Shown here: piece after piece, positions 10,296-20,857 of the stretch
Numbering within the stretch: position 1 is the first letter of the stretch
Layout of the letters: each line of letters starts with the position of its first letter
DNA from: Trichobilharzia regenti
Lineage: Eukaryota > Platyhelminthes > Trematoda > Strigeidida > Schistosomatidae
Direction: 5' to 3'
Length of the DNA stretch: 64,000 nucleotides
NCBI GenBank assembly: GCA_944472135.2
Contig: OX235270.1
Location: forward strand, 82,717,168-82,781,167
Notes under the pieces: generated by a model
The model's database searches: none
Told to the model about the DNA's origin: nothing
The model's input: only the letters and a program-made list of their open reading frames with translations
Made by a program: the position numbers and the translations under genes

Positions 10296-11498
10296 ATTTT
10301 ATAAAAAACTTTTATCAAGGAAAGTGAAAACAAATTAATTACATGCAAAATCATCACACAGAAGATCGGAAAGAAAGGACCTACTTTCAAGGCCATAGTA
10401 GCAACAGAAATTCAACAAAACGACTCTGGGAACAGAACACCATCATCCCTATAATAATATACCAAGGGTTTCCGTTGTATAAAAATACAAGTAGAATTCC
10501 TTCGAGTTACGTTACATACCGCACTGAAAGACCTGTCAATTCATCCAGCATGACCAGAAACAACATTAAACTTGATTGAGATATTGTTTGGTACACGCTC
10601 TCACCCACTTCAATGGTAGGTTGTCATTCAATTTGACTGAATACTGTGTGGTAGCACAACGGAATTTCCTGCATACTGAAAATGTTATGGCTTTATAGAT
10701 GAGGTACGACTGAACCCCTAATATAAATCACCTATTTAAGTGCAAATATACACTGTCTATTTGCTTCTGTGCAAGCGATGTGTAAGCCCATTTAGTACGT
10801 CACTGTAGGAGGTATGGGTCGGGAGTACACATGGCCTCTTTGTAACAATCACATCACAAGACTTTGCCCATGAATGTACGCATTAGACTAACATAGACTC
10901 AACAGATGATGTACAGATTAAATGTTCATGTTTACTGAATACCAGAAATAGAAGAGTTTATTCAAAAGATAATTGCCAACGATGACGCTTGGCGGATACT
11001 GAAGAGTAGAGGTAACTGAAAGTGATGTAACCGTATTCTAAGTGCATTCTACTTGCCCACCTATTGAATTTCAAGCGGTTTTAAATAGGTATGGGACAAT
11101 CTATCAACATAATATGCGTACATGAAGAGAGCTCATAAACATGTACCTACTGGCATAATTGATTTATTCAGTAACGAATTTCCAAACAGAAGGACAGTAG
11201 CAATGTGGGAGCTCACAACTTTGCGTAGTAATCAAAGCAAAAGATGAAATGGTAAAAAGATAAGGCGTTGAGAAATAAAAAGCAGGACAATGCAGATAAA
11301 AATAAGATATTCAAACCTAGGAGGTGAGGAATGAATGAATTTACATTGCAGAGATCAGTTATGAGCCACATAACATAGTGTCTAACAATAAGTTCCAGGG
11401 TTCATGTTGCTTGCAGCTTCATAATTGAACTTTCCTAGAGGGTTTTTATATATATATATATACTTGGATAAACATTCTGAGTAATAATATGAACTTAC
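9111..11498. other. AF9/ENL intron with AT microsatellite
   Basis: A 2.4-kb intron between the YEATS exon and the short exon. Apart from the AT tract at 10260-10291 nothing was recognised. The plus ORF 10343-10579 has no family signature. Confidence 0.45.
10260..10291. repeat. (AT)n microsatellite
   Basis: About 16 AT units, uninterrupted. Confidence 0.95.
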
Positions 11499-11698
11499 TC
11501 CGCCTAGTTGAATGAGTCTGTCCCAGTCTTCAGGTGCTGGGTCCATCTGAACTGTTCGATAGGTATGCAAAGCGTTTTGATCAAAAAGTGTGAGATCATA
11601 ATAAAATGTAGTGACACAGTCAAGGAAAGCGACTTCAACTTGCAACTGGAATGTTCCAAAACCATCCTCTTCAATAGCGAACGGAGCCTGTCGTACAA
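11499..11698 (-). CDS. MLLT1/MLLT3-like: AF9/ENL-like YEATS domain, second half
   Basis: This 200-nt exon lies between acceptor tttttag (above 11698) and donor GGCGGA|gtaagt (below 11499). Two bases complete a codon from the previous exon, then 66 codons follow. It encodes the later beta strands of the YEATS fold: PFAIEEDGFGTFQLQVEVAF, FYYDLTLF and the closing helix DPAPEDWDRLIQLGG. These align with the AF9/ENL segments PPYKVEESGY, FDYDLFLHL and NPTEDFRRKLLKAGG, which places it in the AF9/ENL subfamily rather than GAS41 or YEATS2. YEATS domains read acetyl- or crotonyl-lysine on histone H3. The reader-pocket Gly and an aromatic next to it are kept (GF where AF9 has GY), as is the Asp of YDL. 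The plus-strand ORF 11508-11702 is its antisense. Confidence 0.9.
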
Positions 11699-12144
11699 CT
11701 AAAAATATACACAATATTAATACATGGAAGTTTATAACTTTATTATTAAGAATAGACTGACTTGCTTATGAATAAACGTCTAATTGAAATAATTTGCTCA
11801 GAGTACTCCATAAGAGGTTAAGATCAGACTGGATCCTCAACGTTCTAATAACACTTCCATTACAGTGTTCAACAAAGTGAGAGCATTATTTGCGTGAGAT
11901 CTGAGTGAAAATGATTGTAAGTTTCGCTAACGTAATCGTTTAGAAGCTACAGTCTAATTAGTCAGTATAACAGCCACGCTGCTAACCTCTCTAAGAAAAC
12001 ATACTACATTGCAACCCATTTAAGTGGATAACATGCAGATGATTAAGACAGAGGAACCGCGAATGAAGGACAAAAGTACAGATATATGAAACTGAATTAT
12101 CTGCTATATAAGCAACTAATCAAATAGTTTAATTTGATTAATTC

Positions 12145-12182
12145 AATCTGCTGCCTGGCCCTTGTCTTCTGTTGCTACAGAA
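12145..12182 (+). repeat. Fragment shared with the putative LTR end at 34367-34396
   Basis: The block CTGCCTGGCCCTTGTCTTCT and the following GTTGCTACAG match the terminal stretch of the putative LTR near 34.4 kb with few differences. It sits directly upstream of a SINE and may be a remnant LTR end. Confidence 0.4.
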
Positions 12183-12204
12183 TAGTCACAAAGCAGCATT
12201 TTGT

Positions 12205-12398
12205 GCGTCGGTGGCACAGTGGTTAGGACTTTCGCCGACCATGCACATGGTCCGAGGTTCGAACCCCCGCCGACGCACACCTGATATCTATGGTCCGCCT
12301 GCAAAATTTGGGCTACCGATATCCATTCTGAAAATTCCATACTTGTACCAAAAATACAGTGTGGAATCAAGCTGTAAATCTAAAATATAAAAATATTT
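12205..12398 (+). mobile_element. tRNA-derived SINE B, copy 1
   Basis: The head begins GCGTCGG and closes with CCGACGC, a perfect 7-bp acceptor-like stem. Box A is TGGCACAGTGGTTAGG and box B is GGTTCGAACCC. The body (CTGATATCTATGGTC, CAAAATTTGGGCTACC, AAAATTCCATACTTGTACC) ends GTGGAATCAAGCTGTAA with an A-rich tail. Other copies are at 26105, 31720, 58636 and 59681. It lies in the intron between the two YEATS exons. It is a SINE rather than a functional tRNA because the anticodon arm is irregular and the body is conserved between copies. Confidence 0.85.
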
Positions 12399-14003
12399 GA
12401 AAAAAATTTATGAACAGAAACTGACAGCCTGTGTACACATGAGTTATCACGATGACGAATACGAAGCAATCAAAAGCACAGTCACTTTACATTGCGGGCG
12501 GTGATTCTTTTTTTAGTCGTACAGTAAAACAGTGAAACGTCAGTACAAGTTATCAGGCGAATCTAACATATGTAGACTTGAGACATGACTTTGTTCTTCT
12601 AAGCGAAATTAGTATTGAGATTACACATCTTTGAAAGTTGAGATATCAGTATCTCAGATTCACAAAGACAAAAATCGATGTAAGAAAAGGGAGATATATA
12701 CTGCAGAAATATATTTTCCTCAAAAAGTAAGTTAGCCATACATCTTAAATACGAAGCATAGGTAAACCGAATTTAGAATAACGATGACTCACTTAACTCC
12801 TAAATCTTTGATCGAAAGCATAACAACAGTTTGAAACAAATCATATCAGTTTCATAACTATTGCAAAGCTCAAAATAACCGCAATGACTTTCGAATCCAT
12901 AAATCCAGAAGCTAAAACTTTCCCGATGTAATGAGTATTCTGACGTTCATATTTTCCAGTGAATAAATACGTAAAACCTAGCCTTTTTTTAATGATTGAG
13001 AAATAAAGACAACTAAAACGCTCAGTTTTTCGCCCAAGATTGGGTCTAAACTTAATTAATAAATACGCCAATCCTTTTTTTCTGACGACATCCACCAATC
13101 TGTGAGTTAGTGATACGTGTAGCTTGAAGACAGAAACACTAATTTTCATACAGCTTAGCCGTTCCATCTTCTCAGCAATACTTTAGAACTACCTTGCTAT
13201 ACAAAAGTCCTAATCTGTAGCGTGTGCATTCAAAGTGCATAGCATACATTGTCTAATACCACCTAAACAATTTCTGGTGATGACTGTAAACAAAAACAAG
13301 CAGTCATAATGTTTTAAGAAGGCTAAAACACTAAGGTATTTGAAACATTAACAACACTTGAATAAACCATCCAGTGTGTTGTAACGATAATAACAGACAT
13401 GATGCTCAGCATTAAAACACTGTTAGATACTGACGTTATAGAACAGCATTGAAATGCAGCAAGTCATCCTTTCTACTTTAATGCAGTACGTAATCCAGAG
13501 TAAGAAAAGAGAATTACGACCTAAGAGTGGTCCCAACAATTTACTAAATGTCTTCAGACAAAAAGAAAGCACGAAAATCCTTGAACTGATAAGGATCAAC
13601 TTAAGTTGCTATATGTCTACTGACATAAAAAAATTAAAAGTTATAACTGAACGCAAAGAAAATTGCAGACTTATGATTGAGAACACCATGAAGAATGGTT
13701 ACTCCTCGGATCAGCTTTGATAAGCGCTATTTAAGGAAATTAAAAATCCAATCGTTTTTGACTTCATAGGCAATGCGATAAATAATGAATATAATAGTCG
13801 AATGAGCATACTTATCATAGGATTGCAAAAGGACGAAATCTTATTCGGTTGTAACAAACTTCATTTCGACCATTTTTGTAGGTTAGATATTACAGTATAA
13901 GATATCAACTTAAACATTTCAAAAATTCCAACATTCTAGTCAATATCTAGAGGAACTTGATGAATTCACGCAATGCATATAGAAAACAATATCAAATGGA
14001 CAC
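12399..14003. other. AF9/ENL intron, no further feature recognised
   Basis: The rest of the intron between the YEATS exons. ORFs at 12841-13167 (-) and 13454-13720 (+) show no recognisable domain. Confidence 0.4.
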
Positions 14004-14178
14004 CTTGTCTTGGATTTTCAAATGTATTGTGGAGTTTGAAGGTAATTTTCTTTACAAATGCTGACAAAGGATAGCGAGGATTCCAACTATCCACATAACA
14101 TCTCCAGTGATGTGTTCGACCATTCACAGGTTTTGACTTTCTATATACCGAGTGGCCAACTTTAAAAACAAATAAGAT
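14004..14178 (-). CDS. MLLT1/MLLT3-like: AF9/ENL-like YEATS domain, first half
   Basis: This 175-nt exon begins after acceptor ttttccag (above 14178) and ends at donor GACAAG|gtgtcc (below 14004), leaving one base that pairs with the TT opening the next exon. It encodes VGHSVYRKSKPVNGRTHHW, then FVKKITFKLHNTFENPRQ. These match the AF9 segments [20 protein letters not shown] and FVEKVVFHLHESFPRPKR. The His and Phe of the acyl-lysine pocket are kept (LHNTF), but the AF9 Phe before THDW is Arg here and the pocket Ser is Thr, so ligand preference may differ. About ten residues are missing before the domain, so a short first coding exon should lie upstream (above 14178); I could not place it. The Met at 14233-14235 is in the intron and is not a start. 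Confidence 0.9.
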
Positions 14179-15545
14179 CTGGAAAACAATGTATTGAAGA
14201 AAACCTGATGATAAAAAATAAATACAAGAAATCAAAATTTACGCAGTTTCTAAGCAAGAAAATAAAAATGAATTGAATATCGATCAAATCTGTGTCTAAC
14301 ACATTGTCTTTAAAAATAAACTACTTCAAACTAATTGACAAATATTGGCGAAAAACCGATGAGATTAATACTTTAATTAGTAAAAAAAAAAAGGGACGCA
14401 GTGAAAATGGAAGCCAGTGGAAATAAAAATATCCACACGGTACTTATCTGTCACGATCAGTGCAAATTAAAAATCCAAACAACAAGATGTAAATGAAATC
14501 TTTAGGTGTAACTGTTCCTTATCAGGCTTTATAAAATAACCTTAAAATAATGCATTAATATTGTAATAATATAATAACTGATGAACTGCTAACTTGACAT
14601 AGTGATCAGGAATTTCATACCATAATGGCTAAACGAGCTTTGGTGTCCGGCCTCACTATCCCTGCAGTTCTTACCAGTCCTTAAAGTTCGGTTAAACAGA
14701 TTAACAGCTTAACATAGATTATGACCATTTGAAATCAATCGAATCACAGCTACGTTACTTTTCCACTCGAATGAGGAATGCTTGGAAAAAATGGTTCAAA
14801 AAGACCGCACTTTAGGACTTACGGTGGATCGACCTGTAGCCACTGGGTAAACTTTTGTACTGACGAAACTCCACAACACCCATCACGGCACAAAATGAAA
14901 GCGTGAGGCCTCTAGCAATTATCCTCTGGACTAAGGTATCAGAATTTGTGATTACGGGATTTTAGTATCACAGTCAATATAATTAACAATGGCCTATTGT
15001 ATTCACTCCTTATCAACATTTCAGATTTCAAATATCACTACTTTTTATTAAAGTATTCGACATCGTATACACGATAGAAGCAGCAACTGCATCTGATAGT
15101 TAAAAGTTGTATCAGCTCACTGACAGCAAAAAAATATAGTGTCACGGAGACGGTCTGTGAGGCAGATGATGTGCTGAAGAGCCTGAAAAAACTAATGGTG
15201 CAGTGGACAGAGCGCTTAGGAAAGCATGTGCTCAGAAACAGTGTTCAATACTTGCGATTACGGGGCATAATGACTGGTTAACTCTGACCCAACCAACGGA
15301 GCAGACGTCAAGAAGGAACTCTGAGCACTTAGGCTTCATAAAGCATTTAACCTAGACAACGTATGTACTGGCCCTTTCTAAAGGTGTAAAGAGACTACAG
15401 GCAAGGAACAAACTAAATATTTTGAGAAGATAAAGGAAACCCTTCTTATTAGTATGAAAAGAGACTACCAGTCACAGCGTCCACCTTCACAAATGGCCTA
15501 CATAATGCATGCGGTACTCATCGAGATAAAACTGTGCTAATCACG
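14179..15545. other. Upstream intron or intergenic sequence, nothing recognised
   Basis: This should contain or lead to the missing first AF9/ENL exon, but no convincing ATG-plus-donor was identified. No element was recognised. Confidence 0.3.
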
Positions 15546-16049
15546 CTAGTTGTCAAGCGGTTCACCTGCAAGAGTGAGTGCAGGTACAGGCTCCTGCCAA
15601 TCTTGTAACAGTACTTTGCACTTAGACGGCGCAAAGCACATACCATACTTACAGACACTGATCGCCAACTGATTAAGTGCGATTTGGGCAGCCTGCATGC
15701 TATCGCACAGTAAGACGATATCGTCTGCATACTCGAGGTCGAAAAGTCTATCTCCAGGTAGCAGATCTACACCACTTTCACGCACATCCTTCAGAGCTGA
15801 TTCCAGGATGTCATAGATGGCAAAGTTAAAGAGAAATGGAGAGATTGGGCAACCCTGTCTAACCCCACTGTTGGTTGGGAACAGTGGTGATAGTTGGTTG
15901 TATGCCCTCACTCTACCCGAGGTGTTCCTGTATAGGGCTTTCAAGATGCTAACAAATTTCTCACGTACACCTCTCTCTAACAGACAGTTCCAGAGCACAG
16001 TTCTGTCCAACGAATCAAAGTCAGCCCTAATATCAAGAAACAACAACAC
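15546..16049 (-). pseudogene. RTE-clade reverse transcriptase fragment (palm region)
   Basis: A 167-codon open fragment of an RTE-type RT: FLDIRADFDSLDRTVLW (first catalytic Asp), SGVRQGCPISPFLFN, LEYADDIVLLCDS (YADD) and FAPSKCKVLLQDWQEP. It belongs to a different subfamily from the two large RTE copies, whose equivalent segments read FLDLKAAFDSVDR and APAKCKMLLQDWTTS. It is truncated on both sides, with non-homologous sequence after the stop and before 16049. Catalytic residues are intact but the piece is far too short to work. Confidence 0.8.
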
Positions 16050-17330
16050 CGAAATATTTTACTCTTGTTTGCAACTGCAAATTGCTGCCCATCGGTGACA
16101 ATCTGGAAAAACTTTTTGATCTTACATGTGCAAGCGATATCGCTTTACATTCAGGCTACCTAAACTAAATTTATTTAGTTGGCGATTAGTGTCTATACAT
16201 CTGCTTTACTTAATCCAAGTGAAAATTACTGTTGAAAGATTTGCGGGAGAATGTACCTGCAATCACTCTTCCGGGTGAACCGCTGGCATGACAAATAGAA
16301 TTTCCAGTAGTATAGTGGAAAGCTGGGTGCCATGCTACAACCTAAGCCACTTCCAGTGTCATGGCGACGTTAGTGTGGTTGTCGAAAATTGGGTTTAATA
16401 CGCTTAAATGTACAACCTTGACCCAAGGCTATGAAACCCGGTCTCTTCGATCCGAAGATGTGTGGAGAATGCTTATTCGATCCTTACTGTCTCCATAGAA
16501 TTAACTACACCCGGTGGCATTTTCGTGTATGCAACTTTAGTGTCCAATGACGAGTTTGAGGATAGTAAGGATTGCGCTTCGATGAATTCCATCTTGGGAC
16601 AGTAGCCTCGGTAGCTCCATCATGGACTACGACTGTCAACACAGCAGTTTCCATGACGTTCGGTTTTTGCTGGTGATAGGAATAAACATGAAATAGTAAA
16701 TCATCCTTTCTCACGTATATTGTGATCTATTGTTTGATCGATTATTTCTCACCGTGGCAAAGAAAATGTATGTATATTGTTTCGTTTTCCTAATGAATAT
16801 GGAATATCTTACAGACAAAGGCCAGTCTTTGTCTTTTGATATTCGCTTGCCTCAGTGAAGTGGAAGGTACAATGGATAATTAAGCGTATTAGCGTACCAG
16901 CCGAGTTCATTATCGTCATAACAATTAGCGGCGCAGATATAACAGCAGTAGTCTCCCTTTTCTGTCTTTCTGAATGAAATACGAAGTAATGAAAGCTTCT
17001 CTGAATGCTCTTGATAAATAGGCTTATCTCTCTTCATGTTATCCCACAGTTATACTGTTTATATTATCAGTTTATTATTCTTGTACAAGGCAGCTCCTGA
17101 TTTCTATGTTGTACCAAGTTTGTTTCAAATGAAATAATAAAATACTTTGTCGATTGACGGGTATCCATAACGCATAGGTGAGAGAAACCAGGGGGGAGAT
17201 AAGAGCAAACATGAGCAAATAATAAATATGTACACAAAGATTGCCCAGGAATATGTAATCAGGCTACAAGGGACTAAAAATGTCCTAAACTAAGCCGTTA
17301 ACTCAGATATTTGTGTGCAATTTGAGAAAA
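16050..17330. other. Non-coding stretch, nothing recognised
   Basis: ORFs at 16505-16714 and 16852-17037 on the minus strand show no family signature. Confidence 0.35.
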
Positions 17331-17333
17331 GGT

Positions 17334-17555
17334 GCGTTGGTGGCACAGCGGTTAGGACGCTCGCCGACCATGCACATGGTCCGCGGTTCGATCCCCGGCT
17401 GACGCACTCCTTTACCTCGCTAAGCCAGAAATAATGCTGGTAAACAGGAAAAGTTGGGCATGAGGCTAGCAACCCCATCCTGTAAAATTAAACACTGATA
17501 CAGAGACTTCAGGCCTCTAGCTCGAGGCCCTATGTTCCAATGGTAACGTAAAGGA
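17334..17555 (+). mobile_element. SINE with the same tRNA head but a different body
   Basis: The head (GCGTTGG, TGGCACAGCGGTTAGGAC, GGTTCGATCCC, TGACGCA) matches SINE B. The body instead reads CTTTACCTCGCTAAG, GTTGGGCATGAGGCTAGCAA, CCCTATGTTCCAATGG. This body recurs in reverse orientation at 38745-38997. The unit looks like a second SINE subfamily that exchanged its body, or a tRNA head joined to a LINE-derived tail. Confidence 0.7.
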
Positions 17556-18015
17556 GAGAAAAAAATTTACGGAAGTAAACTCAGTTTACGTAATTGTGCT
17601 TCACTTGAATCACGAGGTACGACGTTAAAACTCTTACCAAACAAAAAGCCAACTTAGAGAACAACAAAACTTAAACATTCATGAAAGGTATTTTCCTATT
17701 AATGATGCTACCTCGAATTGTATAAATTTAATGCACAGAAGTCTTGTTACTCTTAAAAGTTTATTACAGCTCCAAGTTGTAGTCCAGTATTATTCGTAAA
17801 CGAAAGCACGACTATAAACCAGATAAAATTCAAAAATGCGTATTCTTGTAATCACTATCCGATACTCTAAGCTCCTTTCATTTATACAACATTTACTTGG
17901 TATACAAAATTCTCTCATGATTTTTCATTGGACTGAGACATACTGGTGGATTTTAGAAGTAAATATTTCAGCTTGTCATCATTATTATTTCAAAACAGAT
18001 AAGGCTAAATAAGAT
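17556..18015. other. Non-coding stretch, nothing recognised
   Basis: AT-rich; no frame or known repeat recognised. Confidence 0.35.
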
Positions 18016-18061
18016 TTTAGATAAAGCAATAAGAAGACGTCTTCTTATTGCTTTATCTAAA
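18016..18061. repeat. Perfect 46-bp palindrome
   Basis: Two 23-nt arms meet at GACGTC (centre 18038/18039) with no spacer. The outer end of each arm is (T)TTAGATAAAGC or its complement. A near-direct repeat CTAAATAAGATT flanks the block at about 18005 and 18085. Confidence 0.95.
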
Positions 18062-18809
18062 TTCATAAAGGGAACTAATTGTTCTAAATAAGATTATTTA
18101 TAGTCATGGCACAAGAAAAGTGCCAAATCTAAATGCACAAAAACCCTATATGAAGGAGTCAAATATCACGATTTGTATTCACTAAACAAAACCCAAGCCA
18201 CATTCAATCATCTACGTTCACATACAATGTCATGTGACAAAGCTTGGTTTACAACAGTAATGTCTCCACCTAAAAAGCAAACAGCATACTGTCAAAATAA
18301 ACCATTCTCACAATATTACAAACCTCATAAAATATGACCCTAAATCCATGGAAACTTGCAATGGACAATATTTAAACTAATACACAACAAATTTACTATG
18401 AAAAAAAATAAATTTCAACGAATTCAAATCTATAAGTTAAATTTCTTACGTTCATAAATATTATGGAAAGTGATCATTCTGAAAGATTACAAACAAATCT
18501 TTATTATTATATAAACAAATCTAATAAATTGCATTAAACTTTTCTTTAAATAGCATTTATAAAATGTGATTGATTCCTGCTTCTATGACGAAAAATAGAC
18601 AAAGGAATTTTCATATATTTACACCACTTTTTAAAAAAGTAGGATTCTACTTGGTACAGTTGTTATTTTAAGTGTATCATATGTATAGACCTTCAGACAC
18701 ATTCACTCCAACAAGTACCACTTGCAATAAACTCACACATGTTCAACAATTACAAGGAATTTGAAACAATTAGTTCCCTTTATGAATTTAGACAAAGCAA
18801 TAAGAAGAC
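18039..18809. repeat. 45-nt inverted repeat pair enclosing about 680 bp
   Basis: The right arm of the palindrome plus its extension (18039-18083, ending AAAGGGAACTAATTGTT) occurs again as its reverse complement at 18765-18809 with a single mismatch. The enclosed sequence is AT-rich and has no recognisable frame. This could be a MITE-like or foldback unit. No target-site duplication outside 18809 was seen. Confidence 0.8.
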
Positions 18810-19746
18810 GTAATTTATCTGATTCTTGTAATGTGTATTATAGGGAAAGAAATAATAACCATCTACCATAAGAAAAAAACAGGAAACCGCCCGCCCCCTC
18901 CAATTTGAAATCAATGAAACGAATTAAAAAATTTAACTTTATTTGCAGTAGGTATACCGGGAACAACCTTAGTGTATAGATAACTAACAAAGTTGCTTTG
19001 AGCATAACTTTTCGGCAGAAATTAATTCACCCAAAATTCTAACTCACAAATTAAATATATAGTTGTCCAATCAGGAGAAATGTTCACAACAACATACAAA
19101 CCAACGTAAGCATATTATCACCATACGATCAAGCATTATCACGCTGTAGTCCGACATGTAAATTAAATAAAAAAATAATTGGAATAGGACAGAAAACCAA
19201 AAGTATTTCAGTCTAAATTCGTTAAATTCCCTAAGAAAAGTATGAAGAAGAAATTAAAACATTTAGCTCCCTTGGTTACTTTGAACCAAGTGAGAACAAA
19301 TGTAACCGCAGGGTAAAAGACCTCTTGTTTCACGGCTTCTCTTCTCTGCTAACAGCCTAAAAATGGCATAAGTTAATGAAATCGTAAATTTATAAAATAC
19401 GTCAAAATTATTAGATAAATTTATTTGATATGACACACAATAATGCAGTACTAATAACTGAACGACCTTTTGAGGACAATTTACCGCTCATAATCACCTT
19501 ATTCACACAGCTTCATAATTTAAATATATTTCTCTCTCTTCCTTGTTGTTTGTTGCGATTTTCCATATCTCCAGTATAGGCGTTGCATCATTTCAGGCAC
19601 GTATGAGGTGTTAGACTGATATACAAATATTTAGCGGCTAGCCTCTCTCTCTTCAGCTATATTACCTTTTAATACTTTCACCCTGTCTCATCCTACCGTG
19701 TCATTACGTGCAAGCAAATACAATACAATGACCGAGCCTTTTTCTA
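18810..19746. other. Non-coding stretch, nothing recognised
   Basis: AT-rich sequence without motif-bearing frames. Confidence 0.35.
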
Positions 19747-19890
19747 AGTTATTTAACTTAGCAGAGGAATAAATTGTGCTCGAAACATCATCCAGTTATT
19801 ATTATTACTGTATCACTTAGTATTGAGTCAAATAAACTTATCTAATATTCTACAGGTGTCCAAGTTTTACGCTTACACTAATACTTCAAA
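19747..19890 (+). repeat. Dispersed repeat A, copy 4
   Basis: Contains ATTGTGCTCGAAACATCATC, TGTATCACTTAGTATTGAGT and GTGTCCAAGTTTTACGCTTA. Confidence 0.55.
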
Positions 19891-20312
19891 ATTACTTCAA
19901 CACGAAGAGCATTTAATAATTATAACATTGTAACGGAAGAACTATCAACACAAGACAGTTATTAAATGAACAACCAGACCTTATTTATATACTATACTGA
20001 TGAAATTTCGAGAGGGCTGTGTGAAATTAACAGGTGAACAAACAATTAGGCGAATTGAAAGACCAACAGTGAGTTCAACTGAACAAGTGAAATGGAAATT
20101 ATGTAGAAATTGTGTTCTGGAAAAAGACAGAAATCAAAAAGATCTATTAATCAGGGTAGAGTGAGGTTAATCAAACTATTTTTCCGTAAACACAGGTGAA
20201 GCTGAAATCGTTCACCAAGATTGGCTTCTGTGGAACGGTTTTTCTGGATACTGACTATTGAAGTTTAGCTGAATTCAAATTTATATCGCGTATCAATCAG
20301 GATACTAGCTAC
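19891..20312. other. Non-coding stretch before RTE copy 2
   Basis: Nothing recognised. Confidence 0.35.
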
Positions 20313-20819
20313 TGCACCACCGACAGCCTCTTAAAGCCGCGCCACCAATTTCATATAGGAGCTCTTAATGTTAGGACACTTTGCCAAATAGGACAACAAG
20401 CATCACTAGCCAAGACCCTGGCATCACGAGCCATTGATGTATGCTGTGTTTCAGAAACACGCATACAAGACCCAAGTGTGGTTATTCACCTAACCCCACC
20501 TGGCCAACAGGTTGAATCTGCAAAATTCACCTTGAGGGTGTCAGGAGATGCCACAGCTAGTTCACGAGGATTAGCTGGCGTAGGGATAGCTTTGAGTACT
20601 AGGGCAGAAAAGACATTGCTTGACTGGATCCCGGTAGATAGCCGAATGTGTGCTGTCCGCCTGAACGGATCAGTAAGAAGGAGGAAGGACTGCACTACTC
20701 GCCGATGCCTTTTCGTAATCTCCGCCTACGCCCCCACTGACTGCAGTTCAGATGAAACGAAGGATGAGTTCTACCAAAAGCTGTCTAGTTTGGTGGAAAG
20801 GCTAAACGCTCAGACATAG
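20313..20819 (+). pseudogene. RTE endonuclease N-terminal part, frame broken near 20794
   Basis: This carries the start of the EEP domain: FNVRTLC becomes LNVRTLC, followed by SETRIQD and CLFVISAYAPTD. The frame is open across the site where copy 1 lost a T. A base missing near 20794 (GGTGGAAAGG where copy 1 has GGTGAGAAAGG) shifts it, so it stops at 20819. The listed Met at 20478 is internal, because the frame is open further upstream. The lesions in the two copies lie at different places. Confidence 0.8.
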
Positions 20820-20857
20820 TCGTTCTAGCTGGTGACTTTAACGCTCAAGTAGGGAAA

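Noticed and set aside
12205..12280. Functional tRNA gene
   Set aside because: The anticodon arm is irregular and the same head is always followed by a conserved SINE body; a covariance scan would be needed to argue otherwise.
14179..14235. Met at 14235 as the start of the YEATS protein
   Set aside because: A good splice acceptor (ttttccag) at 14179-14186 and homology beginning after it show that this is intron.
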